Source: Gp6-AA40 sp963741135
GTDB taxonomy: Bacteria; Acidobacteriota; Vicinamibacteria; Vicinamibacterales; UBA2999
DNA length: 64,000 nt
Reading direction: 5' to 3'
Assembly: GCA_963741135.1 (NCBI GenBank)
Contig: CAVUHC010000005.1
Location: 124,001 to 188,000, forward strand
In this document: positions 1 to 8,347 of the stretch, in pieces
How positions within the stretch are numbered: position 1 is the stretch's first letter
How the letters are laid out: every line of letters begins with the position of its first letter
Notes under the pieces: model-generated
The model's database searches: none
Told to the model about the DNA's origin: nothing
Seen by the model: the letters and a program-made list of their open reading frames with translations, nothing else
Translations under genes and position numbers: made by a program

Positions 1-464
1 AGCACAACTGGCAGACGAAGGTCACCGACGCTCTCGGCAAGCCGAACGTTGACACCGCCGCGGTGCTCGCCGACGCGAAGTCGATGCTTGCCGCCTACGA
101 CGCGATGCTCGCGATGGTGGAGAAGGCAATGCCTCTGAACCGTCTCTACGACGATGTCGCGCGGCTGCGGATCGAACGGGCCCACCTGCGTGAGGTCAAC
201 CCCGCGCTGAAGGCGGGCGACATGGCGAAGGCGCGCAAGTCGTTCGCGGCGTTCGACGACAACTGGGACAACATCGAAGATCTTGTGAAGGAGCGCTCGC
301 GAGAATCGTACGACACCATCGAGAAGGGGATGGTAACGATCGAGCGGCAGCTGATGCCGGCGAAGCCGGACGTCGATCAGGTCAGCGAGACCGTGACGGC
401 CGTGATGACTGAGTACAACAAGATCGTGGCGCAGGTGGCCAGGGAAGCGGCCGCCGCGAAGTAG
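1..464 (+). CDS. C-terminal part of an unknown helical protein (5' truncated by window edge)
   Basis: The reading frame is open from position 3 to the stop at 464, with no convincing start inside the window, so the gene begins upstream. About 153 residues are visible. They are rich in Ala, Lys, Glu and Met and look almost wholly alpha-helical, with a repeated pattern of charged helices and the string WDNIEDLVKERS near the middle. No catalytic motif, membrane span or cysteine pair is visible. I do not recognise the family; a helical-bundle periplasmic or metal-uptake accessory protein is only a guess. The next gene is on the opposite strand, so the two converge with a gap of about 45 bases. 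Confidence 0.6.
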   Translation, partial: HNWQTKVTDALGKPNVDTAAVLADAKSMLAAYDAMLAMVEKAMPLNRLYDDVARLRIERAHLREVNPALKAGDMAKARKSFAAFDDNWDNIEDLVKERSRESYDTIEKGMVTIERQLMPAKPDVDQVSETVTAVMTEYNKIVAQVAREAAAAK

Positions 465-509
465 GCAAAGGACGCGCCCGCGTTGGAGCCGTCCCGGCCG
501 CGGGGCCCT

Positions 510-1649
510 TCAGGCTCGGAGCGAGTCGAATTCCTCGGGATGAGGCGCGCGCACCCGCGCCTCGTTCCGATCCATCACACCCTGCTCGACGAGTTTCGCG
601 AGCGACTCTTCGAACGTGAACGATCCCATCTTGCGGGTGATGGTGATCTCCTGATGCAGGTGTTGCAGCGCATTCTTCCGAATGTGCTGCCGAGCCCCGT
701 AACTGACCAGCAGCAACTCTGCCGCGGGCACCAACGCCCCGGACGTCGCGGGGATGAGCGTTTGCGTGAGCACCGCCGACAGCGCCATCGCCAGCTCCTG
801 ACGCACGGCGTTCTGTCTCTCGGTTGGAAAGGCGTCGGCAATCCGCGACACCGCCGCAGCCATGTCAGTGGCGTGGACGGTTGCGAACACGAGGTGGCCC
901 GTCTCGGCCGCCGCCAGCGCAATCCGCATGGTCTCGGGATCACGCATTTCGCCGACCACGATCACATCCGGCGCCTGCCGGAGCGCCGAGCGGAGAGCCG
1001 TCGGGAAGTCCGGCGCGTCCACGCCGATCTCGATCTGTTCGATGAGACTCCGCAGGTGCGTGTGCTCGTACTCGATCGGATCCTCGACCGTGACGATATG
1101 CCGCGGGTCGCGGGCGTTGATGTCTCCGACGAGCGCGGCCAGCGTCGTCGTCTTGCCCGAACCCGTCGGCCCTCCAATCAGCACGAGCCCCCGTTGAAGC
1201 GTGGAGAGGACGCCGATGTCGTGTGTGAAATGAAGATCCGCGATCTTCGGGATCCGCAAGGGCAACGCGCGGATCGCCGCGGCGGGACGTCCGTGCTCCC
1301 GATGGAAGTTCATCCTGAACCGGCCCAGGCCTCGAATGGTGAACGCGAGATCGACGGCGGTGCCGCCGCGGTAGGCCTCCTGCAGCCGCGCAGGCATGAG
1401 CGGCATGACGGCCGCTTTGATGTCATCGGCCCCGAGCACGAGCTCCGATGTCGGCACCAGGCGTCCCGAGACGCGGACCACCGGCGGTGCGCCGGTGACA
1501 AGCAGCAGGTCACTCCCCTGGATCTCCCTCAGACGCCGAAGCCAGGATTCGATCGAGCGGGGGCTCCCGGGCGCCTCGGCCGTTCGTTGCGGGGCAACGA
1601 GGTTCAGCTCGGAGGCAAGATGATCGAGGTCGTCGTCGAAGTCGCCCAT
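510..1649 (-). CDS. pilT: Type IV pilus retraction ATPase PilT-like
   Basis: 379 residues, close to the usual PilT length with a slightly long N-terminus. A hexameric cytoplasmic motor of this family powers pilus retraction and twitching. Visible motifs in order: a PAS-like N-terminal domain, Walker A GGPTGSGKTT (about 159-168), the acidic Asp box around VEDPIEYEH (188-196), Walker B DVIVVGEMRDPET (228-240), and the His box GHLVFATVHATD (251-262). The start ATG at 1649 gives a natural N-terminus, with a G-rich inverted repeat directly upstream. No other pilus gene is in the window, so this is probably a stand-alone pilT or pilT/pilU paralogue. The C-terminal helix region is complete. Assignment to the PilT subfamily rather than PilB rests on its short length. 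Confidence 0.9.
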   Translation of the reverse strand: MGDFDDDLDHLASELNLVAPQRTAEAPGSPRSIESWLRRLREIQGSDLLLVTGAPPVVRVSGRLVPTSELVLGADDIKAAVMPLMPARLQEAYRGGTAVDLAFTIRGLGRFRMNFHREHGRPAAAIRALPLRIPKIADLHFTHDIGVLSTLQRGLVLIGGPTGSGKTTTLAALVGDINARDPRHIVTVEDPIEYEHTHLRSLIEQIEIGVDAPDFPTALRSALRQAPDVIVVGEMRDPETMRIALAAAETGHLVFATVHATDMAAAVSRIADAFPTERQNAVRQELAMALSAVLTQTLIPATSGALVPAAELLLVSYGARQHIRKNALQHLHQEITITRKMGSFTFEESLAKLVEQGVMDRNEARVRAPHPEEFDSLRA

Positions 1650-1661
1650 GGGGGCAAATTG

Positions 1662-1767
1662 TAGGGGATAGGGGATAGGGGAAGGGGTAGGGGTTAGGGG
1701 TTAGGGGTTAGGGGTGCTAAATCCTAGACAGCCCTATCCCCCTAACCCCTGTCCCCTAACCCCTACA
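1662..1767. repeat. G-rich heptad repeats forming a large inverted repeat
   Basis: The top strand carries runs of GGGGATA and GGGGTTA (1662-1715), then a short spacer of about 14 bases, then the complementary CCCTAACCCC-type repeats (1730-1767). The two halves can pair into a long hairpin, and the G tracts could also form a quadruplex. It sits after the stop of the downstream-pointing receptor gene and before the pilT start, both on the minus strand, so it could terminate one transcript and separate it from the next. It resembles telomeric repeats only by base composition. Confidence 0.75.
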
Positions 1768-1776
1768 GGTTCAGAG

Positions 1777-4720
1777 TTACCAAACGAACCGGAGCGCCAC
1801 CTCGCCCTGCTGCTTCGGTTGTGCGGTCAGGATCTGGCCGAACGTCGCCGCCCGCGCGTTGGTCTGATACGTGCTGCCGACGCCACCCAGGTTTGTGCGC
1901 CCGAACACGTTGAACACCTGGCCGATCACTTCGATCCTCCTGCCGCCGCCAACGAGGATCGCCTTGCTGGCGCGCAGGTCGAGGCGATAGAACGTGTTCG
2001 TGTCGATCTGGCTTTCCGGAATTGGAGCCATGTTCAACGTTGCACGATAGGCGTTGACCGCTGCGATCATCGTCGCGTTGTCCCGGTTGCCCATGTTCTT
2101 CGTCGTGCCGGGGACGTAGTCGGTCGTTGAGACGCCATCTCCGTTGAGGTCGACGCCGGCGCGCGCGCTGAACGGCGTTGTCGTCCGGAAATTGAAGATG
2201 GTGCCGATGATGACGTTTGACGGCAACTGGAACCCATCACTGATGACGAGAGCGTGCCGGCGGTCGGCGTTCTGCGGGCCGAGGTCGAACTGGGGATTGT
2301 AGTAGTCGGTGAGTCCGCCCCCCTGTGCGATGCCCACGGCATCATTGGCTCCATAGTTGCCGTCCTGCTTCGCGAGCGTGTACGAGATCTGGTACTGGAA
2401 GCGGTGCGACAGGCGCTTCTCGAGGCGGACGAGCAGCGCTTTGTAGGTCCACTCGCCGATCGGATCGGTCGAGATGATCTGTCCCCACTCCGGCAGCTGA
2501 CGCACGCCGTTTCTCGGCGTGTTGATGTTCTCGGTCGTCAGATAATCCGTCGCTTTCTGATAGACGCTGTCGACGTTGATCGCGGTGTCGGCCATCAACT
2601 GCTGCGAGAAGCCCGCCGTGTAGGTCTGTACCGGCGCGTTCACGAGGTCGTTGCTCAGAATGTTGATATTCGGCGGCGCCGTGGACGCGAACGAGGCGGG
2701 GTCACGTCCTTGGTAAGGATCGGGGTAGCTCGGATTGTTGATGATGATGGTGTTCTGCTTCAGCGCCGTAATCTCGGTGCCCTGCGTGGCGTTGGTGATG
2801 TTCGTATACACGAGGCCGTATCCGCCGCGGACCACGGAGCGTCCGTTGTTGCGGACGTCCCATGCGACGCCGGCGCGCGGACCGAGGTTGTTCTTGTCGC
2901 CGCGCGACGCGAAATCGACATACGGCAACGGGCGCGGATATTCGGCCTGTGTGTGGTGCTCATCCCAGACGCCGGTCTGGATGTCGTACCGGAGACCCAG
3001 GTTGAACGTGACGCCGGACAGCGGCTTCCACTCGTCCGAGACGTACGCCGCGTAGGTGTGGCTGACAATGTCGCGGAACACGTTCGGGAACGCCGCCGTG
3101 AACTGCGTCGGAGCCGTCAGCGAGTTGAAGCTGAAGCTCTGGTTGAGCGGATCGAAGAACTGATCGCGGCCGAACGTCCACGTGCCAGGATTGCTGGCGG
3201 CCCATTCGTGGGTCGGGAAGAACTGGATGCTCCCGCCCATCTTCCAGTTGTGGCTGCCCGCACTTATCGGTGAGCGTTTCCTGCGCCTCGGTGAACGTCG
3301 TCATCGTGCCGGTGCGGCAGGGCCAGAGGCACTGGTTGTTGCCCCAGATCAGGCTCGGGAACCGGTACTGCGGGGTGCCGATGTATTGGCCGGCACCGAG
3401 CGATGCTGGCATCGTGACGACGTTGTTCAGCACGTTCGCCGGCGTGTAGTCCTTGTTCTGGTAGTTGCGATCCGAGGCGGTCGCGCGCATGAAGTAGAAC
3501 TCATTCAGCACGCGGTTCGACAGCACCCATGTGTGACCGATCGCATGCATGTCGCGCGGGATCAGGTTGTCGAGGTTGCTGAACGACGAGCTCGTGCCGC
3601 CGCAGTTGCTGCAGAAGAACTCTGTGTGCTGGTTGACGTAGCGGTAGAACAGGTTCTGCTTCGTGTTCATCTGGTAGTCGCCGCGGACGAACGCGATATT
3701 GGAGAACGAGCCGCCCTCGTAGCTGCCCGCCAGGCTCGGATAGAACTGCACCGGCGCGGGCACGGTGAAGAACGCGTGCTCACGCGTCCGCTCGAACGTC
3801 GCGAAGTAGTGCAGCTTGTTCGGGATGATCGGACCACCGAGCGCCGCGCCGAACTGATGCCGCTTGTACCGTGGGTCGGCGCGGCCGGCCTCGATCTGCT
3901 GCTGCGTGAAGATGTCGTTGCGCTGCATCTTCTGGTTGCGGAAGAACTCGAAGGCTTCACCATGCAGCGTGTTCGTGCCGCTCTTCGTCACGATATTCAC
4001 CACGCCGCCCACGCGCTGGCCGTACTGGGCGGGGAGCTGGGTCGTATGCACGGCGAACTCGCGGATGGCCGCCTCGGGAATGTCATGGCGCTGCTCGCCG
4101 CTCTTGTTCACCGAGTTCGAGAGCCCGTCCACCAGGTAGGTCGTCGCGCTCGTCGTGACGCCGGCGCCGACGTTGGTGGCGTTTCGTTTTGCGCGGGTCG
4201 TGTCCACCGCGACGCCCGGCAGGAGCAGCGACAGCGACAGGGCGGTGCGATCCTGCATCGGTAGCGTCTCAATCTGCTCCGTCGTGATCACGGTGGAGAC
4301 CGAAGACTTGCTGGCCTCGATGATTGGCGCTTCGCCCGTGACGGTGACCGACTCCTGAAGGGTCGACAGCGGGAGTTGGAAATCGCGCGTGTAGTCCTGG
4401 CCAACCTGCAGGGTGACGTCTTTGACCTCTACCGTCTGGAAGCCCGGAAGGTCCGTCGTGATGTTGTAACGGCCGGGATTCAGGCCGCCGACACGGAACT
4501 TGCCGTCCGCTTCAGTGACACTCGTGCGGACCGTGCCGCTTTCCGCGTTCGTCACGGTGAGGGTGACCCCTGGAAGGACTCCGCCCTGTGAATCGGTAAC
4601 CGTGCCTGAAACCGAGGCGCTCGCCGCCTGCGCCATGGCAGGAGCGGTGGACGCGAGCAGGACCGCCGGCAGAAACAGGGCCAGCTGAAGGACCCGCGAT
4701 CGAAGAAAAACTCGAAGCAT
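1777..4720 (-). CDS. Oar-like TonB-dependent receptor with carboxypeptidase-regulatory domain (one frameshift)
   Basis: Two overlapping minus-strand frames together make one protein of about 980 residues. The start is ATG at 4720, preceded by GAGGAG at good spacing. A signal peptide ends near AMAQA, then comes a carboxypeptidase-regulatory-like domain (VSGTVTDSQGGVLPGVTL), a plug with TEQIETLPM and VGGVVNIVTKSGTN, and a long barrel ending in ALRFVW with the terminal aromatic expected for BAM recognition. The frame changes near 3255-3270, between ETLTD and AGSHNWKMGG; a one-base change restores it. Family role: outer-membrane uptake or binding of large ligands, energised by TonB. The ligand is unknown. 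Whether the frameshift is real cannot be told from the sequence. Confidence 0.8.
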
Positions 4721-4980
4721 TACATCTCCTCGTAAACACCCGAGACGTGCCAAAACGCCCGGGCGGCTAAGGCCGAACACCGGACCATTAGTTACAGCGC
4801 GATGGATTAGAGCGTAGACAGCCAGAGCACGCTACATGTTGCATGCCAGTGCCGTCAACCAAAAACCACAATTGCGCATACACTTACCGCCATTTGAGAT
4901 GCCGTGGGTACTCCAGTGATCCAAGAACCCGGGAGGCATCCAAACCTCTGAATCAGGGGCCGGTGTAAGCTTCCGCCGCG

Positions 4981-5559
4981 ATGAGAACAGTACTCAGCGT
5001 CCTGGCGTTGACCGCTGCGGTTGGGGCAGCCCCCGCCAGCGCGCATTGGCCACTGCGCGCGGTGATTGAGGTCTGGATCGACGGGCGGGATGCGCCACCC
5101 GGAGGAGATCGACTGGTCGAGCGGGCGATGCAGACCTGGACGAAGGCTGGCGAGGGGCGACTGACGCTTCAACGAACTCTGATCCGCACCGAGGCGGCGA
5201 TCCAGGTCTTCTTCGTCCGCGACGGTGGGAACTACGGCGAGACGCGGCCGCACCTCGATGCAAAGACCGGCCTGATCGACCGGGCGGATGTGGCTATTGC
5301 GGCCGACGTGCCCGTGGAGCCCCTCACAAAACAGATCGTCGCGTATCTCACGGCACTCCACGAGCTCGGACATGCGCTCGGCCTCGAGCACACGACGACT
5401 TTCAGCGACATCATGTATCTGTTCCGCCGTCCTGAGGACGCTCCCAGGTACTTCGGCAACTACCGCGCATTGCTGCGTTCGCCCAACGACATCGGCAGCG
5501 CGATGGCAACCGGGCTCTCAGCCGACGATGTGAAGGCGCTGAGAGATCTCTACCAGTAG
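4981..5559 (+). CDS. Secreted matrixin-type zinc metalloprotease
   Basis: 192 residues. The N-terminal signal peptide runs to about residue 20 (ending APASA). The mature protein is a single metzincin domain with the zinc site HELGHALGLEH (about 123-133), matching HExxHxxGxxH, followed by DIMY, the Met-turn. Known members of this fold hydrolyse extracellular or periplasmic proteins with a catalytic Glu and three zinc His. There is no propeptide with a cysteine switch and no accessory domain, as in many short bacterial matrixins. The ATG at 4981 is chosen because it opens directly into the signal peptide; no clear Shine-Dalgarno sequence is seen. The upstream 260 bases are the shared, divergent control region with the receptor on the other strand. 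Confidence 0.85.
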   Translation: MRTVLSVLALTAAVGAAPASAHWPLRAVIEVWIDGRDAPPGGDRLVERAMQTWTKAGEGRLTLQRTLIRTEAAIQVFFVRDGGNYGETRPHLDAKTGLIDRADVAIAADVPVEPLTKQIVAYLTALHELGHALGLEHTTTFSDIMYLFRRPEDAPRYFGNYRALLRSPNDIGSAMATGLSADDVKALRDLYQ

Positions 5560-5620
5560 AATGATTTCTGTGTCGCGGACCTGAAAGGTCCGCGCCGCAT
5601 GACGAGCCGACCACGAAGAT

Positions 5621-5709
5621 AATTTCAACCACGAAGAACACGAAGGTCACGAAGTATCGATTCCCAAAAAATATGGTCTTCGTGTCCTTCGCGTCCTTCG
5701 TGGTTGAAA
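5621..5709. repeat. Inverted repeat of the CACGAAG family
   Basis: The left arm TTTCAACCACGAAG (from 5623) and the right arm ending CTTCGTGGTTGAAA (to 5709) pair over about 24 bases with two mismatches, around a 39-base centre. Inside each arm short CACGAAG or CTTCGTG units repeat. Degenerate CACGAAGACACGGAG units recur at 43164-43215, so this looks like a dispersed miniature repeat. It lies between a stop codon and the next gene and could act as a transcript-end hairpin. Confidence 0.7.
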
Positions 5710-5754
5710 GAATTGGTGACCTTCGTGATTAAGCTTTTTACAGGAGTTCGACTA

Positions 5755-6807
5755 ATGAGACTTGGTTTTCTGGCCGCCGCTGGCGCGCTTGTCGCGCTGT
5801 TAATCGCGAACCCGGCGACCGTTAGCGCGCAGGGAAAAGGGATGGCGGCCCTCGCGCAGGATCCGGCGTGCTCCACGACGAAGATTGCTGCCGCGGGCGG
5901 TCTGATGCCGAAAGGGCCGAACACGATTGTGATGCGCTACCTCGGCGTCTCGAACTATGAGCTGGCGTATCGGGATCAGGTGATCCTGTTCGACACCTTC
6001 TACTCGCGCGTGTGGCCCGCGAGGCCGCTCGGCGTCCTGCCGGCCGACGTCAAGCGCGCGAACGCCGTGTTCTTCGGCCACGGCCACTGGGATCACATCG
6101 CCGACGCTCCCGAAGTCGCCAGGCAGACGAACGCGAAGATGTTCGGCGGCCCTCCAACCGCTGAGTGGCTCAAGATGAACGGCGTTCCGGAGGCACAGGT
6201 CGTGACGTGGAAGGGCGGCGAGAGCCAGAAGTTCAACGGCTTCACCGTCCAGGCGATTCACGCGCGACACGCAGGTGGCCGTCCCGAGCCGGTGAACAAG
6301 CTGATGACACTGTACGCGCAGCTCGTGCCGGAGTTCTATGGCCGTCCGCAGACCGAAGAGGAAAAGGCGGGAACGCAGCGGCTGCAGCGGCGTGGCGCCG
6401 GCGGCCCGCGGATCGACAGCGAGGGCACGCTGACCTATCTGATCAGCTTCGATAACGGTTACAAGATCGCGTACACCGACACCGCGGGGCAGATCTCCGC
6501 CGAGCAGAAAGCGGCGTTCGCGAATATTTCGCGCACGGACATCGGCATCGTCGCGTATACGGGGCGGTTCAACACGACGAGGCAGAACGAGGAGTCGATG
6601 CCGATCGTCGGCACCTTCAAGCCGCGTATCGTCCTTCCCAGCCATCACGAGGATGAGACGGGCGTCGGGGCGCATTTCGACATGCCGATCTATCCGCTCG
6701 GCATCGCCGTGCGCGACAAGTTTCCCGACGCGCAGACAATCGATCCGCTCTATCTGTCTGCGCTTTGTTTCGACACGCAGTCACGCGAGTTCTTCGTCGG
6801 GAAATAG
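5755..6807 (+). CDS. Secreted metallo-beta-lactamase-fold hydrolase
   Basis: 350 residues from ATG 5755, which has CAGGAG eight bases upstream. An alternative TTG at 5704 would lie in the CACGAAG repeat and is not favoured. A signal peptide ends near ATVSAQ. The metal motif HGHWDH (about 109-114) fits HxHxDH of the MBL superfamily; further candidate ligands are the His of IHARHAGG, the Asp of YTDTAG and the two His of PSHHED. Members hydrolyse a wide range of substrates (lactamides, lactones, phosphodiesters), so the reaction cannot be named. The segment EEEKAGTQRLQRR is a charged insertion. The protein is probably periplasmic. It is followed after 38 bases by the FKBP gene in the same direction. 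Confidence 0.8.
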   Translation: MRLGFLAAAGALVALLIANPATVSAQGKGMAALAQDPACSTTKIAAAGGLMPKGPNTIVMRYLGVSNYELAYRDQVILFDTFYSRVWPARPLGVLPADVKRANAVFFGHGHWDHIADAPEVARQTNAKMFGGPPTAEWLKMNGVPEAQVVTWKGGESQKFNGFTVQAIHARHAGGRPEPVNKLMTLYAQLVPEFYGRPQTEEEKAGTQRLQRRGAGGPRIDSEGTLTYLISFDNGYKIAYTDTAGQISAEQKAAFANISRTDIGIVAYTGRFNTTRQNEESMPIVGTFKPRIVLPSHHEDETGVGAHFDMPIYPLGIAVRDKFPDAQTIDPLYLSALCFDTQSREFFVGK

Positions 6808-6845
6808 GACAACTCCAACATCCAACTCCAACTCCCAAGGTGTTC

Positions 6846-7283
6846 ATGAAACCATCGTCCCGGGTCGTTATCGCAATTGTTCTTGCGCTTTCTGCCGCCG
6901 CTTGCGGCGGTTCCGACAGCAGCAGCTCGCCGTCCGCGCCGACGCCGCCGTCGGCGCCCTTCTCTCAGACCGATGTCATTGTAGGCACTGGGACCACTGC
7001 CACGCAGGGTCGCACCATCATGGTGTCGTACACCGGGTGGCTGTACGACCCGACCAGACCCGAGTCGAAGGGGACGCAGTTCGACTCGAACGCGGGATTC
7101 ACCTTCCAGCTTGGTGTAGGCCGGGTCATTCCGGGATGGGATCAAGGCGTGGTCGGCATGAGGATCGGCGGGATGCGCCGCCTGGTCATTCCGCCGAATC
7201 TCGCCTACGGATCGCAGGCGAATGGCCAGATTCCAGGCAACTCGACGCTCGTCTTCGACATCATGCTCCTGGCCGTGAATTGA
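6846..7283 (+). CDS. FKBP-type peptidyl-prolyl cis-trans isomerase, exported
   Basis: 145 residues. The N-terminus MKPSSRVVIAIVLALSAAAC looks like a lipoprotein signal, although the lipobox is weak (Ala at -3). A Ser/Pro-rich linker of about 20 residues leads to one complete FKBP domain. Visible active-site strings are VSYTGWLYD, TQFDSN, GRVIPGWDQGV, IPPNLAYG and VFDIMLL, which carry the conserved aromatic pocket and the Asp of the family. Role: proline isomerisation during folding of envelope proteins. ATG 6846 is chosen because it starts the signal sequence; upstream codons are low-complexity. The domain is intact and shows no frame break. Confidence 0.87.
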   Translation: MKPSSRVVIAIVLALSAAACGGSDSSSSPSAPTPPSAPFSQTDVIVGTGTTATQGRTIMVSYTGWLYDPTRPESKGTQFDSNAGFTFQLGVGRVIPGWDQGVVGMRIGGMRRLVIPPNLAYGSQANGQIPGNSTLVFDIMLLAVN

Positions 7284-7331
7284 CAGCGGCGTTACCTTAT
7301 GTCCGGCGTCTCGCAACAGAGGAGATCCACG

Positions 7332-7566
7332 ATGAAACGTTCCTCTCGATTCCTTCTTGCGTTGGCGCTGGCGGCGGCAACGCTATCGACCGGGGTGTCT
7401 GCCCACTTCAGGCTCGTGGCGCCTGCGTCGTGGCTCATCGAAAGCGACCGCGGCGATCCGCAAAAAGCGGCGCCGTGCGGACTTCACGTATCACCACTGC
7501 GCGGAGCTTCAGATCACCGCCGATCCGTCGAAGCCCTTGGACAAACAGTGGCCGTCTGAACGTTGA
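7332..7566 (+). pseudogene. Remnant of an LPMO-like secreted protein with an internal deletion
   Basis: ATG 7332 follows GGAGATC. The first 50 codons encode a signal peptide ending VSA and a mature N-terminus HFRLVAPASWLIE, where the first mature residue is His, as required for a copper histidine brace. After DPQKAAPCG the frame breaks, and in another frame the DNA encodes FTYHHCAELQITADPSK and stops at 7566. The two ends match what I recall of the SCE4755-type polysaccharide-monooxygenase-like family, which should have well over 100 residues between them. I infer an internal deletion of a few hundred bases near 7480. The gene is therefore non-functional. The family name is from memory and needs a search. 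Confidence 0.6.
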
Positions 7567-7580
7567 TGCTGGAGGATGCC

Positions 7581-8255
7581 ATGCACGTATTACGAATCGC
7601 GGCGCTGAGCGTTGTGGCGGTCACCGCGGCATGGGGTTGCGGCAGTAACCCGGACGGGCCGAGCCAGACCAGCAATCGCATGACGTTCTTCGTCACGAGC
7701 GCGACGAGCATGACGGGCAATGTCGGTGGATTGCGCGGGGCTGATGCGACGTGTCAGCGCCTTGCCACGGCAGTCGGGGCGGGGAGCAGGACGTGGCGCG
7801 CATACCTGAGCGCGGACCAGGATCCCGACAACGGCAATAGACCAACAGACGCGCGGTCGCGAATCGGCGCGGGTCCATGGGTCAACGTGAACGGCGTGAC
7901 CGTGGCCAGCTCATTGGCCGACTTGCACGCCAAAACGGGTAACGCGGACGTATTCATTACCGAACAGGGTCAAAAAGTAAACGGACAGTGGGCGGGGTCG
8001 CCGAGTCCAGTGCAGCACGACATCATGACCGGGTCCAATGCGGACGGCACCCTCATGCCTGGAATGACATGCAACAGCTGGACATCTGGATCCGCGGATG
8101 TAACGGGACAGGTCGGCCACTCAGATGGCCTTGGGCCCGGTGGGAGCACCGCGGGTGCGTTGGCGTCATGGAACTCTGCCCACGCAAACGCCAATTGCAG
8201 CGACACCGCACCGCGCGGCGGCGCCGGCCGACTCTACTGCTTCGCGCGTAACTGA
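7581..8255 (+). CDS. Lipoprotein with a C-type-lectin-like domain
   Basis: 224 residues from ATG 7581, preceded by GGAGG. The N-terminus carries a signal with lipobox-like AAWGC, so an outer-membrane or surface lipoprotein is likely. The body begins FFVTSATSMTGNVGG and contains ADATCQRLA, TWRAYLSA, MTCNSWTS and the closing GRLYCFA, a pattern seen in endostatin/C-type-lectin-like domains of environmental bacteria, with two likely disulphides. Such domains bind carbohydrate or protein ligands; no enzyme motif is seen. An earlier ATG at 7566 overlaps the stop of the LPMO-like remnant and is less well placed relative to the Shine-Dalgarno sequence. Confidence 0.7.
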   Translation: MHVLRIAALSVVAVTAAWGCGSNPDGPSQTSNRMTFFVTSATSMTGNVGGLRGADATCQRLATAVGAGSRTWRAYLSADQDPDNGNRPTDARSRIGAGPWVNVNGVTVASSLADLHAKTGNADVFITEQGQKVNGQWAGSPSPVQHDIMTGSNADGTLMPGMTCNSWTSGSADVTGQVGHSDGLGPGGSTAGALASWNSAHANANCSDTAPRGGAGRLYCFARN

Positions 8256-8347
8256 GCAGGGTGCGCCGTGAATTGAAGATTCTGTGCGCGGGCGCGACAA
8301 TCTGCCGCATCCGCATCTAAGTGCCTGATCGTTAGGATCATCGAACG

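Noticed and set aside
483..1664. A 393-codon open frame on the plus strand over pilT
   Set aside because: It is Arg/His/Gly-rich, has no family signature and lies exactly opposite the conserved PilT frame, so it is a GC-rich antisense shadow.
1662..1767. A telomere or linear-replicon end
   Set aside because: The repeats are internal, inverted and only about 100 bases, with ordinary genes on both sides.
3255..3270. Programmed ribosomal frameshift in the receptor gene
   Set aside because: No slippery heptamer with a downstream structure is evident, and similar single-base breaks occur in many unrelated genes of the window, which favours indels.
2254..4264. Long plus-strand frames (339 and 360 codons) opposite the first receptor
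   Set aside because: Their composition is typical of antisense shadows and the minus strand carries a recognisable TonB-dependent receptor over the whole stretch.
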